Shown here: positions 21,772 to 32,219 of the stretch, in pieces
Position numbering within the stretch: the first letter of the stretch is position 1
Layout: the number at the start of each line of letters is the position of its first letter
DNA from: Pogostemon cablin
Lineage: Eukaryota; Streptophyta; Magnoliopsida; Lamiales; Lamiaceae
Reading direction: 5' to 3'
Assembly (NCBI GenBank): GCA_023678885.1
Contig: CM042963.1
Location: forward strand, 37,947,105 to 38,011,104
DNA: 64,000 nt
Position numbers and translations under genes: made by a program
The notes under the pieces: generated by a model
Databases searched by the model: none
What the model was told of the DNA's origin: nothing
Seen by the model: only the letters and a program-made list of their open reading frames with translations

Positions 21772-22361
21772 TCCAGTCAAACCTAAGGAACGCTCCATGA
21801 CGCACGAGCCTAAACTGCATGTTACTCCTGGTCCGCATGAGTATAAACTGTGTACGACAAACTCCTGGTCCGCACGAGTATAAACTGGGTACGACATCCA
21901 CCAAAGGTAATTATACGTGGTTAAACTGTTAATTCACCCCACTCAGGTATTTTAAGTGGTCAAAGCATTAAATACCCTACTTTGTCTAAAGTGGTTAAAG
22001 AATAGTCACTCCTGGCCCACACGAGTATAAACTGTGTACGACACCCCCCCATTGAAATCAAATCATATCCTTTTGAACTACGTTATGACTTGATCCTTCG
22101 CAAAGAGGTACGTAGGCAGCTTAGCACTCTGCTAAGTTCAGTCATATATTTGGTTTATCACTTCAAGTTTATGAGACAAGCAATAAATTGAAATATGAAG
22201 GCAATGTAAGTAAGCAGCAAAGTAAAGATGCAATGTAATGATAAAGGAAAAGAAGCAGTGAAGGAAATGAACTTTATTGATAATGTCGTTAAATGTTCAA
22301 AATAGAAAGGGAAAGCAAACTAGTAAATAAATGAACAAGCAAAAAGAAAAGAAGCCCTACA
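21772..22361 (+). repeat. spacer with 37-bp repeats downstream of pol
   Basis: Three copies of a 37-bp unit (actcctggtccgcacgagta, then taaactgtgtacgaca) at 21824-21860, 21861-21897 and 22008-22044. At about 22108 the block gaggtacgtaggcagctta follows, a motif I recall seeing downstream of integrase in other plant Tat-like elements. No gene on the plus strand. Confidence 0.6.
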
Positions 22362-25226
22362 CTAAACAAAAAAGTTGTCAGAAAGTATGCTTCGTAATTC
22401 AGACTTTAGGGCGGCCTTCTCATTCTCAGATGAACACACCTCTAAGGTAGTCGCTTTATCAAGTGCAAGGATATCTTCTTCTATGAGGTCAACTTCCTTC
22501 TTAGCACGGTAAAGGGTTTGTTTGAGTCGATCAGCTGCTTCACGTAAAGTCTTCTCTTTCTTCAGGGTGGCCAACTCTTTGCCTATCAGCTCCAATTCTT
22601 CCCAGGTTGTCCTTAGTTTCTGTATCTCCGTCATATGGGTATTCTTACAACTTTGGAGACGACCTTTGATGTCGGCTGAGACTTTTACATAATCTCTCTT
22701 GGAGGTTACTTTATCAGACTTCGATTTTGCAACAGTATAAGCATCAGCCTTATCAAATAAAGGAGTCAAGGCTTCCTCTAATGTAGAACAATCGATGTTA
22801 AGCACTTTCACTTCCTCTATCAAGTTAAATACTCCTTCCCTTAGAGATGATAAATATTCGAGAGGAGTTCGTTGGAGCTTGTTCCTGATGCGGGTCCAGG
22901 CTCTCTGAGCGAATTGTTCCTTGAGACTTCGAGCTTCTTTCTTAAATTTAAATTCTGTTACTGCTGGGCATGCTTTCAAAGAGGAATCCATTCCTGTGTT
23001 AGAAGCATCACTCTTGGTAGAACCATCGCCCTCAGAGTCTGAAGAGAAGCCTAGGACCTGATTAAAGAAATATATTTAGATAAAAAATGAGGTATAATAA
23101 AAAGCTAAATACGGAAAAGGGGGCAACCTCGTTGGATAAGTCAGGTGAAGCGATCGCAGCAATTAATTCTTTTTCTTCACTGACCTTAGGGACGGAAGTC
23201 GGATCGGAAATCCTCTGCGTAGCCTAGAGTAGTAAAAAGAGCCTTGTAAAAAAAAAAGAGAAAAAATGAGGGAGAATAAAAAGAGAAGGAAAAAGAGAGA
23301 GAATGAAACCTCATCTTGTTTTTCAGTGGAGGCAATGGGCTTCTTCCTCTTCCAATGTTGATCCCTGGATGCGCTACAATTCTCTGCAGATTGACTTTTC
23401 TTTCTTTTATGCACTATGGGTATTACCCTATCATACACCTGAGGAATATCTTGGACGTCTTGGTTATTTTCATCAAGATCATCTATGATGTCTACTTCTT
23501 CCTCTATAGGGACTGATGCTGGGGTAATCAGGTCTTTAATATGATCAAATAAGTAAGTGCCATGAACATGCTTCCACCACTTCTTATATTCAGCTGTCGA
23601 GTAGTTTTTAGGAGCTGAGATTGTGCCTGGAAAGTAAGCCTCAGATTTGGAGTTACACGTAGTGGAATGCCACCAGTGATCAAATCCTTCTTCCAAGGAT
23701 GCCTTGCGGAGGTCTGTTCTGAGCATGTTAGGTATATCTTGCAGAAACCCAAATTGACGAGCAAATCTATGAGGAGCATATGGCTCCATTACATAATGGC
23801 TACCTTGTCTCAATGTGAGATAACTGGTACGAAGAGCTACAAGATGGGTCCAACTAGTCCAATCATTATTCCCGTCATCCACATAGTAGACAGCTACGTC
23901 TTTGGAAAAAATATTGCAGGTCCATGAAGCATTATCAGCTGTGTGAATTCGTTTGCGAGCCTCCTCAGGACTAAAGTATTTTGCACCTTGCTCACCAGAG
24001 TAAGCTACCATTCGAGGGTAAGATAATTTACTACCAATCGGAAAATGAGTCTTGAAGTAATGAGCCAACCAAGCATGAACAAAGTGAACAGGAAATGTTG
24101 ATTTGACTTCAGAGGGATTTGATGAATTCGAGATTTCGTTCAAACCGTGATAAATGCTCGTCAGTACTGGAATTGCAAGGCCCACTTTTTTTCCTGCAGC
24201 CATTAAACTCGCCACTTTAAAGGTACTTGGTCGTATCAAGCTTACTCCATTGTCTGGAAGTACAAACGTGCAAAGCCAGCATGCTAAATGAGCAGCGAGA
24301 TATGTCTCTTCTTGGTTTGCTTGCACAATTCCCATTTTTTTGAATTGATTTAACTCAGCAGATGTCCAGGAACGGTGATTTGGGATAATGCCGATTGGAT
24401 TATAAGTTTTTTTGGGCCGAGTAGTTGACCTTTTCTCAACACGCATAGGAGGCGCAGGGTATGTTACAGTCTTCTTAGACCAAAAATCCACCCATCGATT
24501 AATCGTCACACCTTTCTTGTTAGTATCCTTGTAGAGCAAATGATAAGCGCCAAGTAGATGTCTACAGCTGCGCGGGATACATGGCTCATTACTTGTGGAG
24601 AACAGTTCTGTTAGGCTCGGCACAGCTTCGTCATACAGGTAGCCAGCTAAAGGTAACCCCATCAAGTTGTATAAATCCCACAAAGAAATAGACATCTCTC
24701 CATGATTGGTGAGTAAAGTGTTGATAGAAGAACACCAAGCCTCACAGAAAGCTTTGATAATTTCACAGTTATAATCATAAGTAAAGAGAGACGCGAAGAC
24801 AACATCGTAAAGCTTGAGGTTTTTAAGAAGAGAGCGACATCGACTTAGTACATCTTCAGTCCATTCCCAGTACCCTTCGATATAATGAAAATCTCCAAGA
24901 AATTTAGTTGGCTCTCCCCAAGTTACTTTACCTTTCCTTTCCAAGATGTGTCGTCCTAAGGAGGGTAGGGGTTTTGAACTAGGATGTGGCTCAATATCAG
25001 CTCATTTCAGAGTCCAGGTTATGTTATTCTAACCTAAAGTAAGTTCATGAGACCAGCATTCAAGGAAGAATTCGTTCTTAAGATTGGTAGGAACTACAGC
25101 ATGATTCCCTAACAGAGATTTCTCGACTAAAAGGCGAGTCCCTTTATTCAAAGGTTGACGCTCGTCATCGACGATTAATAAGTAGTTTGAGCCAGACTGT
25201 CCTGTGATATTTCTGAAGAAAACCAT
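22362..25226 (-). CDS. antisense plant mobile domain (PMD) gene carried by the Tat element, four exons
   Basis: On the minus strand, exons read 25226-25034, 24955-23310, 23223-23128 and 23057-22362. The introns are 78, 86 and 70 nt, all GT...AG. The first removes two in-frame stops (TAG at 25031-25029, TGA at 25004-25002) and keeps the frame. Joined coding length is 2,631 nt, 876 residues. The N-terminal two-thirds is a plant mobile domain (aminotransferase-like), recognisable by WGEPTKFLGDFHYIEGYWEW, SLWDLYNLMGLPLAG and HLLGAYHLLY. A basic linker (HKRKKSQ) and a charged, coiled-coil-like C-terminus follow. Plant PMD proteins include MAIN and MAIL1, needed for silencing and genome stability, and PMD genes are known to be carried by transposons. 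The role here is unknown; effects on host silencing or particle function would be speculation. Exon borders are unverified. Confidence 0.75.
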
Positions 25227-25539
25227 GCTGAGAGGTGGATAAGCTGCAAAACAAATAAACGAATGTTAAAGGCCATTAATTATTAAAATTCAAAACCATA
25301 AGTTAAAGCTACGTCTGATAATAGAGAAAGTTCAAAATAGTGAGGGAGAGCAATTAAGTTAGTTCAGGTTAATCCAAATAAATTGAAATAAACATTTAAG
25401 AGCTGTGGCCCAAAATAGCCCAAATTTCATGGATCAAATTAAAGGAAGGAAGCAAGAAAGGGAGCCTAAATATTTGAGGCCCAATTGCTTTGGGTTTGAG
25501 GCCCAATTGTGAGGTGGTCAGGATATTGATCTAAGATAG

Positions 25540-26450
25540 AATTGGAATCAAGGGAAAGGTCAAAATGGGGGGTCAAAATTGATCTTTTCTTCCTAAAATT
25601 TCCTCCACGCATTCCACTTCCGAGCACTGTCGTTCACTACCACTTCATTGGCCCGATCTCCCGCCGGGAACATCAGCCAAACTGCGCCATCTCCGCGGCT
25701 GCCCAGGTCAAGAGAACCACCGATCGCCGAAGTCAAGCCGTAGCCGCTGCTGTGGATCGCTGCCCGCCGCGCCGCCGTCAGCTACGGATCGCCGCGCCGC
25801 CGTCAGCTGCTGCGAATTACCACCACGCCAGATCTGTCACGGTCGAAGATCGCGCCAGCCACCAGTCTTCTTGCTGCTCTCGGAATCCACCGACGACCGC
25901 CAAACGCCACCGAAGCTCGTTGCTGCTCCCGGAATCCACCGACGACCGCCAATCGCCACCGAAGCTCGTTGCTGCTTCGGATCCGCCAATCGCCACCGAA
26001 GGTCGTTGTTGCTTCGGATCCGCCATATCGCACAGTTCTCATGCCGGATTGAGACCTTATCGCTGCTGTCCTCCGACCGCCGCTGCTGAAACCGCAATCC
26101 CAGCCACGACACCGCCACCTCACGAAGAAACTTGTGCAACCAGAGAGCCCCATCGCGCACCATCGTCGATCTACCGTTGATCGCACTTTGTGCGCTGCTG
26201 CCGCACACTCTGACAGTTGGACTATTGTGGATAGCGGAAAATTGAGCCAAGGTTGACGGAGGCGGTCGGCGGATTGTTGATGACTATCGATAGAGGCGGT
26301 AGACATATGTTGATATTGAGAGGCGGTAGACAGATGTTGATATTGACAGAATTAGTTGATGGGAGACGAGGAAGGCTGTTGATCGTAAGCGGAGGCTGGT
26401 CGACGGAGTATGTGAACAGAGGTTGGTGATTGTTGACAGAAATTGACATT
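25540..26450. repeat. GC-rich block with 49-bp tandem repeats inside the Tat element
   Basis: Markedly richer in GC and CpG than its surroundings. At 25872-25920 and 25921-25969 a 49-bp unit (ccaccgacgaccgcc, then gccaccgaagctcgt) is tandemly repeated, followed by a 37-bp shortened copy and a partial one up to about 26024. Frames are open on both strands (plus 25542-26180, minus 26306-25803) only because stop codons are rare in such sequence. No protein family recognised. It may be captured host DNA or part of the antisense leader. Confidence 0.55.
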
Positions 26451-27336
26451 CATTCGATCAGTCTGAGGATTCATGAGTGATCGAAAGCATCAATTTGGAT
26501 CATTCCAAGAGAGGAAGGATGTTGCTTGGCTTCTTGGTTCGAAAACAAGAAAGATAGTATATGCAGATAGCAGATATAAAGAGAACCAAGAAAGAAAAGT
26601 ATATGCAGAAATCAATAAAGAAGCAATAGTGCAAGAAGAAAATAAGGAAGAAAGAGGGTACAATACCACAACTTTTTGTAAAAGTCAGCAGCTTCCAACT
26701 AAGAAGAGAATCTGTAAAAAAGAGAAACAAATCAGGTGATGAAACTTGTTTTGGCAACTATGATTTAGTCGGCTCGGTTGTGATGTGAGAATTGAAGGGT
26801 AGGACCTCTTTCTTATATAGGGGTTAGAAATTTTGGAGATAAGTATTTTAAGATTGCCCAAATATTTCTTTGGATTTGCCTGGATGTGTAATCTGTGAGT
26901 TTGAGATTATCATATTGAAATCTTGAGTTGATTTGCAGAAGATTTAGTACTATATATTGACTTGGATTCACTTCTGTATTTATCCATGAGTTTGAGGTTA
27001 TCATATGAAAATCTTGAGTTGATTTGCTAAGGATTCAGAATATTATGAGATTTCTTGTTCTCCAAATATAGGAGGAACTTATCTGGTTATGTACGGACTA
27101 GTGCAAAGAAAATAATAATAAAACTGATGGGCCAATACAAAGAAAAGAAAGATAAAATTAATGGGCCAGTAAAATAATAACTGGTAGAGGAACAAAATAC
27201 AAGGGGGCAAAGAGGTCCTAGAGGTGAGGCCCTAGTTAAAAAGGAAAGAAGGCCCAGATGTAAGGAACCCTATGAAATGTTGCAATTTTGTTCACTTCAA
27301 AGAAATATTTCAATGAACAAAATGCAAGGGGGCATT
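26451..27336 (+). other. 3' untranslated part of the Tat element with polypurine tract
   Basis: A direct repeat built on tatcttgag-like sequence (aatcttgagttgatttgc) occurs near 26925 and 27010. The polypurine tract aatgcaagggggcatt lies directly before the right LTR (about 27321-27336). A near copy, aatacaagggggcaaag, occurs about 120 bp upstream (27196-27212). No gene recognised; a plus-strand frame at 26473-26739 is lysine- and glutamate-rich and unconvincing. Confidence 0.6.
26812..26819 (-). promoter_or_regulatory. TATA box of the antisense transcript
   Basis: Read on the minus strand as TATATAAG, inside ccctatataagaaagagg. It lies about 1.6 kb upstream of the PMD start codon and points toward it. 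This is the best TATA candidate I found on this strand upstream of the gene. Confidence 0.45.
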
Positions 27337-28564
27337 TGTAGGCAGTTAAATTTAATTGCCTAATAAATATAGATGCAAAGAAAATATATTAAATATTGAT
27401 TAAATATTTATTTATTAAGGAATTTGAATAAATTAATTCCTAAAGTAAATAAATAAACAATTAATAATTAATATAATTAAATTGAGCCCAAATCCAAGCC
27501 AAGTGGGCTCAATTTAAATTAAATTGGCCAAATCCAAGCCAAGTGGGCTCAATTTAAATTAAATTGGCCAAATCCAAGCCAAGTGTGCTCAATTTAAATT
27601 AAATTGGCCAAATCCAAGCCAAATGGGCTCAATTTAAATTAATTGGGTTTAATCCAAGGCAAATGGGCCTGATTTAAGTCAACAAATCCAGCAGGCCTAA
27701 TTAAATTAAAAAGGCCCAAGTCAAAGCCTAATTAAATTAAATAGGCCCAAGTCAAAATCCAGCAGGCTTATTTAAATAGGCCCGTATCCAGTCCAGCAGG
27801 CTTAATTAAAGGAAGAAGCCCAACATATATTTTAAAGGAGAAAATATCTCTTAAGTGGTTATTTTCTCTACCTATAAATAAAGACCTTCAGTCCTCATTC
27901 AAAACACATTCAAGCACCCGAAGACAAGACGCTCTTGAAGAGATCAAGAACACTCAAAGATCTTCGAATCTTCAAGCTCAAGAACACTCGAGGATCTTCA
28001 AATCTTCGAATCTTCGAGCTCAAGAACACTCGAGGATCTTCAAATCTTCGAATCTTCAAGCTCAAGACCTTCGAGGATCTTCAAATCTTCGAGTCTTCAA
28101 GCTCCAGATCTTCAAATCTTCAAAGCTTCAAATCGAAGGTTTCAAGCCAGTCTTCAAGCAGCTTCAAAGTAACTTCAAGTCAAGAACTGCCTCCGATCAA
28201 GGATCAAGGTGCTAAGCCTCTCCGATCCGGCGTTCTTCATCCAGTAAAAATCGTGAGGTCAACGGTGTTCTACCAAATTGAACGACGTTCTTCACAACAA
28301 ATCTTCAAGTCAACGTTTGATCCGAACAAAGGCTCGACGCCTCCGGATAAACGTTTTAAAGCTTCAAGACAACCCCGAGCTCGGACAAGCTTCATCCGAA
28401 GATCCGGCTCCGAAAGTTGAAAAAGTCAAGAAATCAACTCAAGAGAGGAATCAGAGGATAAATAGAAGCTGTTCACTTAAAATTCTCAAGTTTAATCCAT
28501 CTCGGATTATCTTTGTAATTTCTTTTGTGTTTATTATTTTATAAATACAAATTTTGTTGTTACA
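27337..28564 (+). repeat. 3' LTR of the Tat element (1,228 bp)
   Basis: Same ends as the left LTR. It is 40 bp longer because it has four rather than three copies of the 40-bp unit; one copy reads aagtgtgctc where the others have gggctc. About five other single-base differences were seen, and from 27924 onward the two LTRs look identical. TATAAATA is at 27873-27880. Ends at taca, followed by the cccct duplication. Confidence 0.95.
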
Positions 28565-28569
28565 CCCCT

Positions 28570-29326
28570 AACCAAGCAAACTTCATGCAAAAGAAATTTT
28601 ATTAACCTTTTTTCATATACTACAAACAAATATTGGATAAGTATATTAAAGAAAATTATGGATGATTTTTTTTTTTAATAAATGGTTCATATCTCTCATT
28701 TAAAAAAAATAAAGTGGTAAAAAAAAAAGAAAAGGAAATATTCATTTCCCACCCAACTTTACACTTTTTATATTTTTCGATCTCCAACTCATTTCAACAG
28801 CCTATATAAAAAAAAGAAACTTATAACACAATTTAAATTGAAAATTTTCATCAATACCTTATACATATGTGGAGTAATTTATTTACCTAAAAGTACTAAA
28901 TTATTTCTAAAAATAAGTTAAAAGTTAATTTTTTTTAATATATCTGTGGAAACTAAAGTATGAAGATGAGATTGGGAGCCCTTAACTGCAGTATTGGTGA
29001 AATTAATCTCAAAACGAAAGAATTAGAAAATTACACAAGAATTGAACAAAGGAAGAGGGAATAGTCAAAAGAGTGGATGTATAGGGAGGTACTACAACTA
29101 CTAGTCACAGTCGAACAGTGCCTTAAAAAGCATTAAAATGAGATGACTGCCTACATAAGATTTATTTAAGGCATCAATTTAAAAAAAAAAATTAATAATA
29201 ATATAATAATCACGGCATTGCATACACATGTGATATTTTGGATCTTAAGAAATTCAAGTAGAAGGTAATTTAAAAGGATCACCTCTTGTGGAATAGAAGA
29301 TTAGTTTCTAAATCTAGTTGTGTGTT
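28570..29326. other. AT-rich spacer
   Basis: Flank of the Tat insertion. No gene, no clear repeat. Long A and T runs near 28669-28731. Confidence 0.6.
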
Positions 29327-29327
29327 T

Positions 29328-30065
29328 ATGATTATCTTAATATCTATACTCCAATAGTTTCCTAAAATAAATTTTTGTAAAAACATATTTGTCATAGCTA
29401 GAATGATTTGCATTTTTCAAAACACACACTACAAAAAAAGTATTTTTTAGCAACCGAATTTATCAACGGAATTCAATCCGTTGGTGATTACTAATAGATT
29501 AGCAACAAAAATAATATTTTTGTTTTAGCAACGGAATGCAAACGGATTTATTTTCTATTTTAGCAACGGAATGAATATGATTATCTTAATATATATACTC
29601 CAATAGTTTCTTAAAATAAATTTTTGTAAAAACATATCTGTCATAGCTAGAATGATTTGCATTTTTCAAAACACACACTACAAAAAAAGAATTTTTAGCA
29701 ACCGAATTTATCAACGGAATTCAATCCGTTGGTAATTACCAATAGATTAGCAATAAAAATAACATTTTTATTTTAGCAACGGAATGCAAACGGATTTATT
29801 CTCTATTTTAGCAAAGGTATTCAATCCGTTGCTAATTACCAACGGATTACCAAGGGAATCATTATATAAATTACCAACGGAATTATTAGCAACGGATTAC
29901 CAACGGAATTGATTTTTCGTTGCTAAAAATTTACCAACCACTACTTTACCAATGAGATTTTACCAACGGATTCCGTTGCTAATCCGTTGGTAAGCCGATT
30001 TAATAATGGAATTAAAACTTTTACCAACGGAATATTCCGTTGCTAAAAAATAATTTTTTGTAGTG
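29328..30065. mobile_element. non-autonomous CACTA-type element with tandemly duplicated left junction
   Basis: The element has CACTACAAAAAAA at 29427 and again at 29676, and ends with ttttttgtagtg at 30065. The 3-bp duplication aca precedes each CACTA and follows the right end, as expected for CACTA elements. A 249-bp segment (29328-29576, repeated from 29577) contains about 100 bp of flanking DNA plus the left end, so the host/element junction is duplicated. The interior is filled with inverted and direct copies of taccaacggaat / attccgttgctaa. It has no coding sequence, so it depends on a transposase elsewhere. Its motifs differ from those of the large CACTA element at 48214-57675. Confidence 0.75.
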
Positions 30066-30068
30066 ACA

Positions 30069-30587
30069 TGTGTTGTTCAATTATTGGTTGATTTATATTT
30101 ATTGTAATTAAATACTTTAAAATCTTAATTAAAAATATGTATAAATAGTCGTTAACATATATGTTAATATTTGGTGCATTCTTTGAATTTTTTTCATATG
30201 TATTACTTTTTTATTGGTTGGTATTTATTTTATTCTTTTTATTTTTACTTTGCGTAATTTAATGATTTACTTATCAATATTATATTGCATTTAATTATGG
30301 CAAATTTTTTATGTGTTGTTCTTTTCATAGATTAAGCATTAATGATTAAATATATTTTATTAATTTCTTTATTTTACATTAATTATATAATAAAAATAAA
30401 TATTAAATTAATTAAGACATTTAAAATATATAATAGTAAAATTGATTCTTATTAGTTTTGTCAAATCCAAAATAAAAGAAAATAATATATACATTTAAAA
30501 AATAAAGTGCATAAATTAATATTTAATTTAATTGATTTATATTTATTTAAAAATGTCCACGAATACATAGAATATCAATTTATCTTA
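30069..30587. other. AT-rich spacer
   Basis: Very AT-rich with no gene and no recognised element. Confidence 0.6.
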
Positions 30588-31115
30588 ATATATATAAAAG
30601 CAGAATAAATCCAATCCTGACCATCTATTTGACCATTTATTTCTAAAAAAATCTCAGACACACATTAAAATAATTAAATATTTATAATTATGACCTTTTA
30701 AATTAGAAAATAAGAAATTATTTATTAAAATTTTAATAATATTAAATTAAATATATTAATTGAATATATTCAAAAATTTCAAATAAGTCTAAATCACCCA
30801 TTAATTAAAATAATTATATATTTATAATTATGACATTTTCAAATTAGGGAATAAGATATTATTAAAACTTTAATAATATTAAATTAAATATATTTAAAAT
30901 TTTCAAATAAATCTAAGCCACCCATTAAAATAATTATATAATTTTAATTATGAAATTTTCAAATTAGGAAATAATTTAGTCAAAATTTTGACAATTTATT
31001 TCTCAAACAAATCTCAGTCACCCATTAAAATAATTAAATAATTATAATTATGACATTTTCAAATTAGAATTGAATAATATTAAATATATTTGTAAGCAAA
31101 TAAAATTTACAGTCC
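30588..31115 (+). repeat. degenerate ~108-bp tandem repeat array, left block
   Basis: About four degenerate copies of a unit containing gaccatctatttcttaaac, then cacccattaaaataattaaa, then tgacattttcaaattagg. The left edge is atatatataaaagcagaata, a style seen at ends of some plant Helitrons; that link is weak. The block resumes at 32220. Confidence 0.6.
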
Positions 31116-31870
31116 AATTAAATGGCAACACGTGAATTTTCATAATTAAAATATCAATTTTAATTTATTATATATTTTATTTATAATTTAAATGAGTCTT
31201 ACATTAAATAAGGTCTGATCCAAATCAAATAAGCCCAATTCAAATGTGGTCTGACCAAGTCAAATAAAGCCTGGAAAGGTCCAAGCCTGGAGAATAGAGG
31301 TCAAATCAAATATTGACCAATCAAATTGCAGGGATGAAAAGGCCAAGCTCGCAGAATTAGGTCAAATCAGCCATTGACCAATCAAATTGCGAATTATATA
31401 TGAGGCTTTCTCACCCTTCACATATATAAGGAGCCCTCCTTTATTCATTGTAGACACATCGAGAGTGATTCTCTACGAAGACCAAAAATTTTAGAGTTGT
31501 CTGAACAGTCTTCGAATTCTTCAACGAGAATAAACTCAAGAACGGATTACATCTGGAATTCAGGTTCTAAACCGCCCAGATTAAGCGTTCTATAGTCAAG
31601 TTATTTGGTGAACGAGCTATAATCTGGGAATCAGGTGCTAAATCGTCCGAATTTAAGCATTCTTAAGTCAAGTTCTTCAGTGAACGACTTATAATCTGAT
31701 ATTCAGGTGCTAAACCGCTCGGATTTAGCCTGCTTAAGTCAAAATTCTTCCAAGAACGGCATATAATATATATCAATTTTAATTTATTATATTTTATTTA
31801 GGAATTTAATAAATTAATTCCTAAAATAAAGTCAAATAACGCCTGGAATAGCAACAATAAACACAAAAAA
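31116..31870 (+). mobile_element. fragment of a Tat-type LTR between direct repeats
   Basis: Contains an LTR-like promoter (cacatataaggagccctcct style, with catatataagg at about 31421). Downstream are three degenerate ~72-bp repeats with ataatctggaattcaggtgc / gctaaaccgctcggattta themes (about 31550-31755). The layout resembles the leader region of the LTR at 42794-43590 (minus), so it is a diverged Tat-type LTR. The core is bracketed by similar 31-bp sequences (31151 and 31770 onward, atcaattttaatttatta). No internal coding region remains. Confidence 0.5.
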
Positions 31871-32219
31871 ATAAAAAATAAATATATTATAATTTTATGG
31901 CCTATAAATAAATAAATTTTTTTCGTGAAATTACATTACATTGAGATGTTTAATTTAAAACTTTAATAATCTCATTAAATCTTTTACTAATATAGCAACA
32001 ATAAACACAAAAAAAAATATATGCCAATTTTTTAATAATTTTATATGGCAAGAATATATACTCAACAATAAACACCAAAATAATTAAAAAAATATATATG
32101 CAATTTTGTAAAATATTGTTAATAATCCCATTACTATATATACACATCATTTAATATTTACATTACAATAAAATTTATTTCATAATTCTTAAATTTTTTA
32201 AAAACATATGTTTTATTTC
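31871..32219. other. AT-rich spacer between repeat blocks
   Basis: Two similar segments (agcaacaataaacacaaaaa at about 31849 and 31995) suggest local duplication. No gene. Confidence 0.5.

Larger units (their letters stand above)
25235..26830 (-). other. 5' leader and promoter region of the antisense PMD gene
   Basis: On the minus strand a CTATATAAG box at 26820-26812 is followed by a plausible leader. Just before the PMD start codon a T-rich tract ends in tttgttttgcag, an acceptor-like site, which suggests a 5' untranslated intron. The stretch also includes the GC-rich block at 25540-26450. The donor and transcription start are not identified. Confidence 0.4.
14034..28564 (+). mobile_element. 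complete Tat-type Ty3/gypsy LTR retrotransposon with antisense PMD gene
   Basis: A 14.5-kb element with TG...CA long terminal repeats (14034-15221 and 27337-28564) and a perfect 5-bp target duplication cccct (14029-14033 and 28565-28569). Order: LTR, primer-binding-like site, gag-protease, pol (reverse transcriptase, RNase H, a second RNase H, integrase), a repeat-containing spacer, an antisense multi-exon gene, a GC-rich segment, polypurine tract, LTR. A second, archaeal-type RNase H after the first and extra genes downstream of integrase are known features of the Tat/Ogre lineage. The LTRs differ by about five or six substitutions and one 40-bp repeat copy, so insertion was recent. One in-frame stop interrupts gag-pro-pol. 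Confidence 0.95.

Noticed and set aside
17340..21904. many minus-strand frames across pol
   Set aside because: Shadows of the pol reading frame; none resembles a known protein.
25542..26306. plus- and minus-strand Ala/Arg-rich frames
   Set aside because: Open on both strands because of high GC and tandem repeats; no family recognised.
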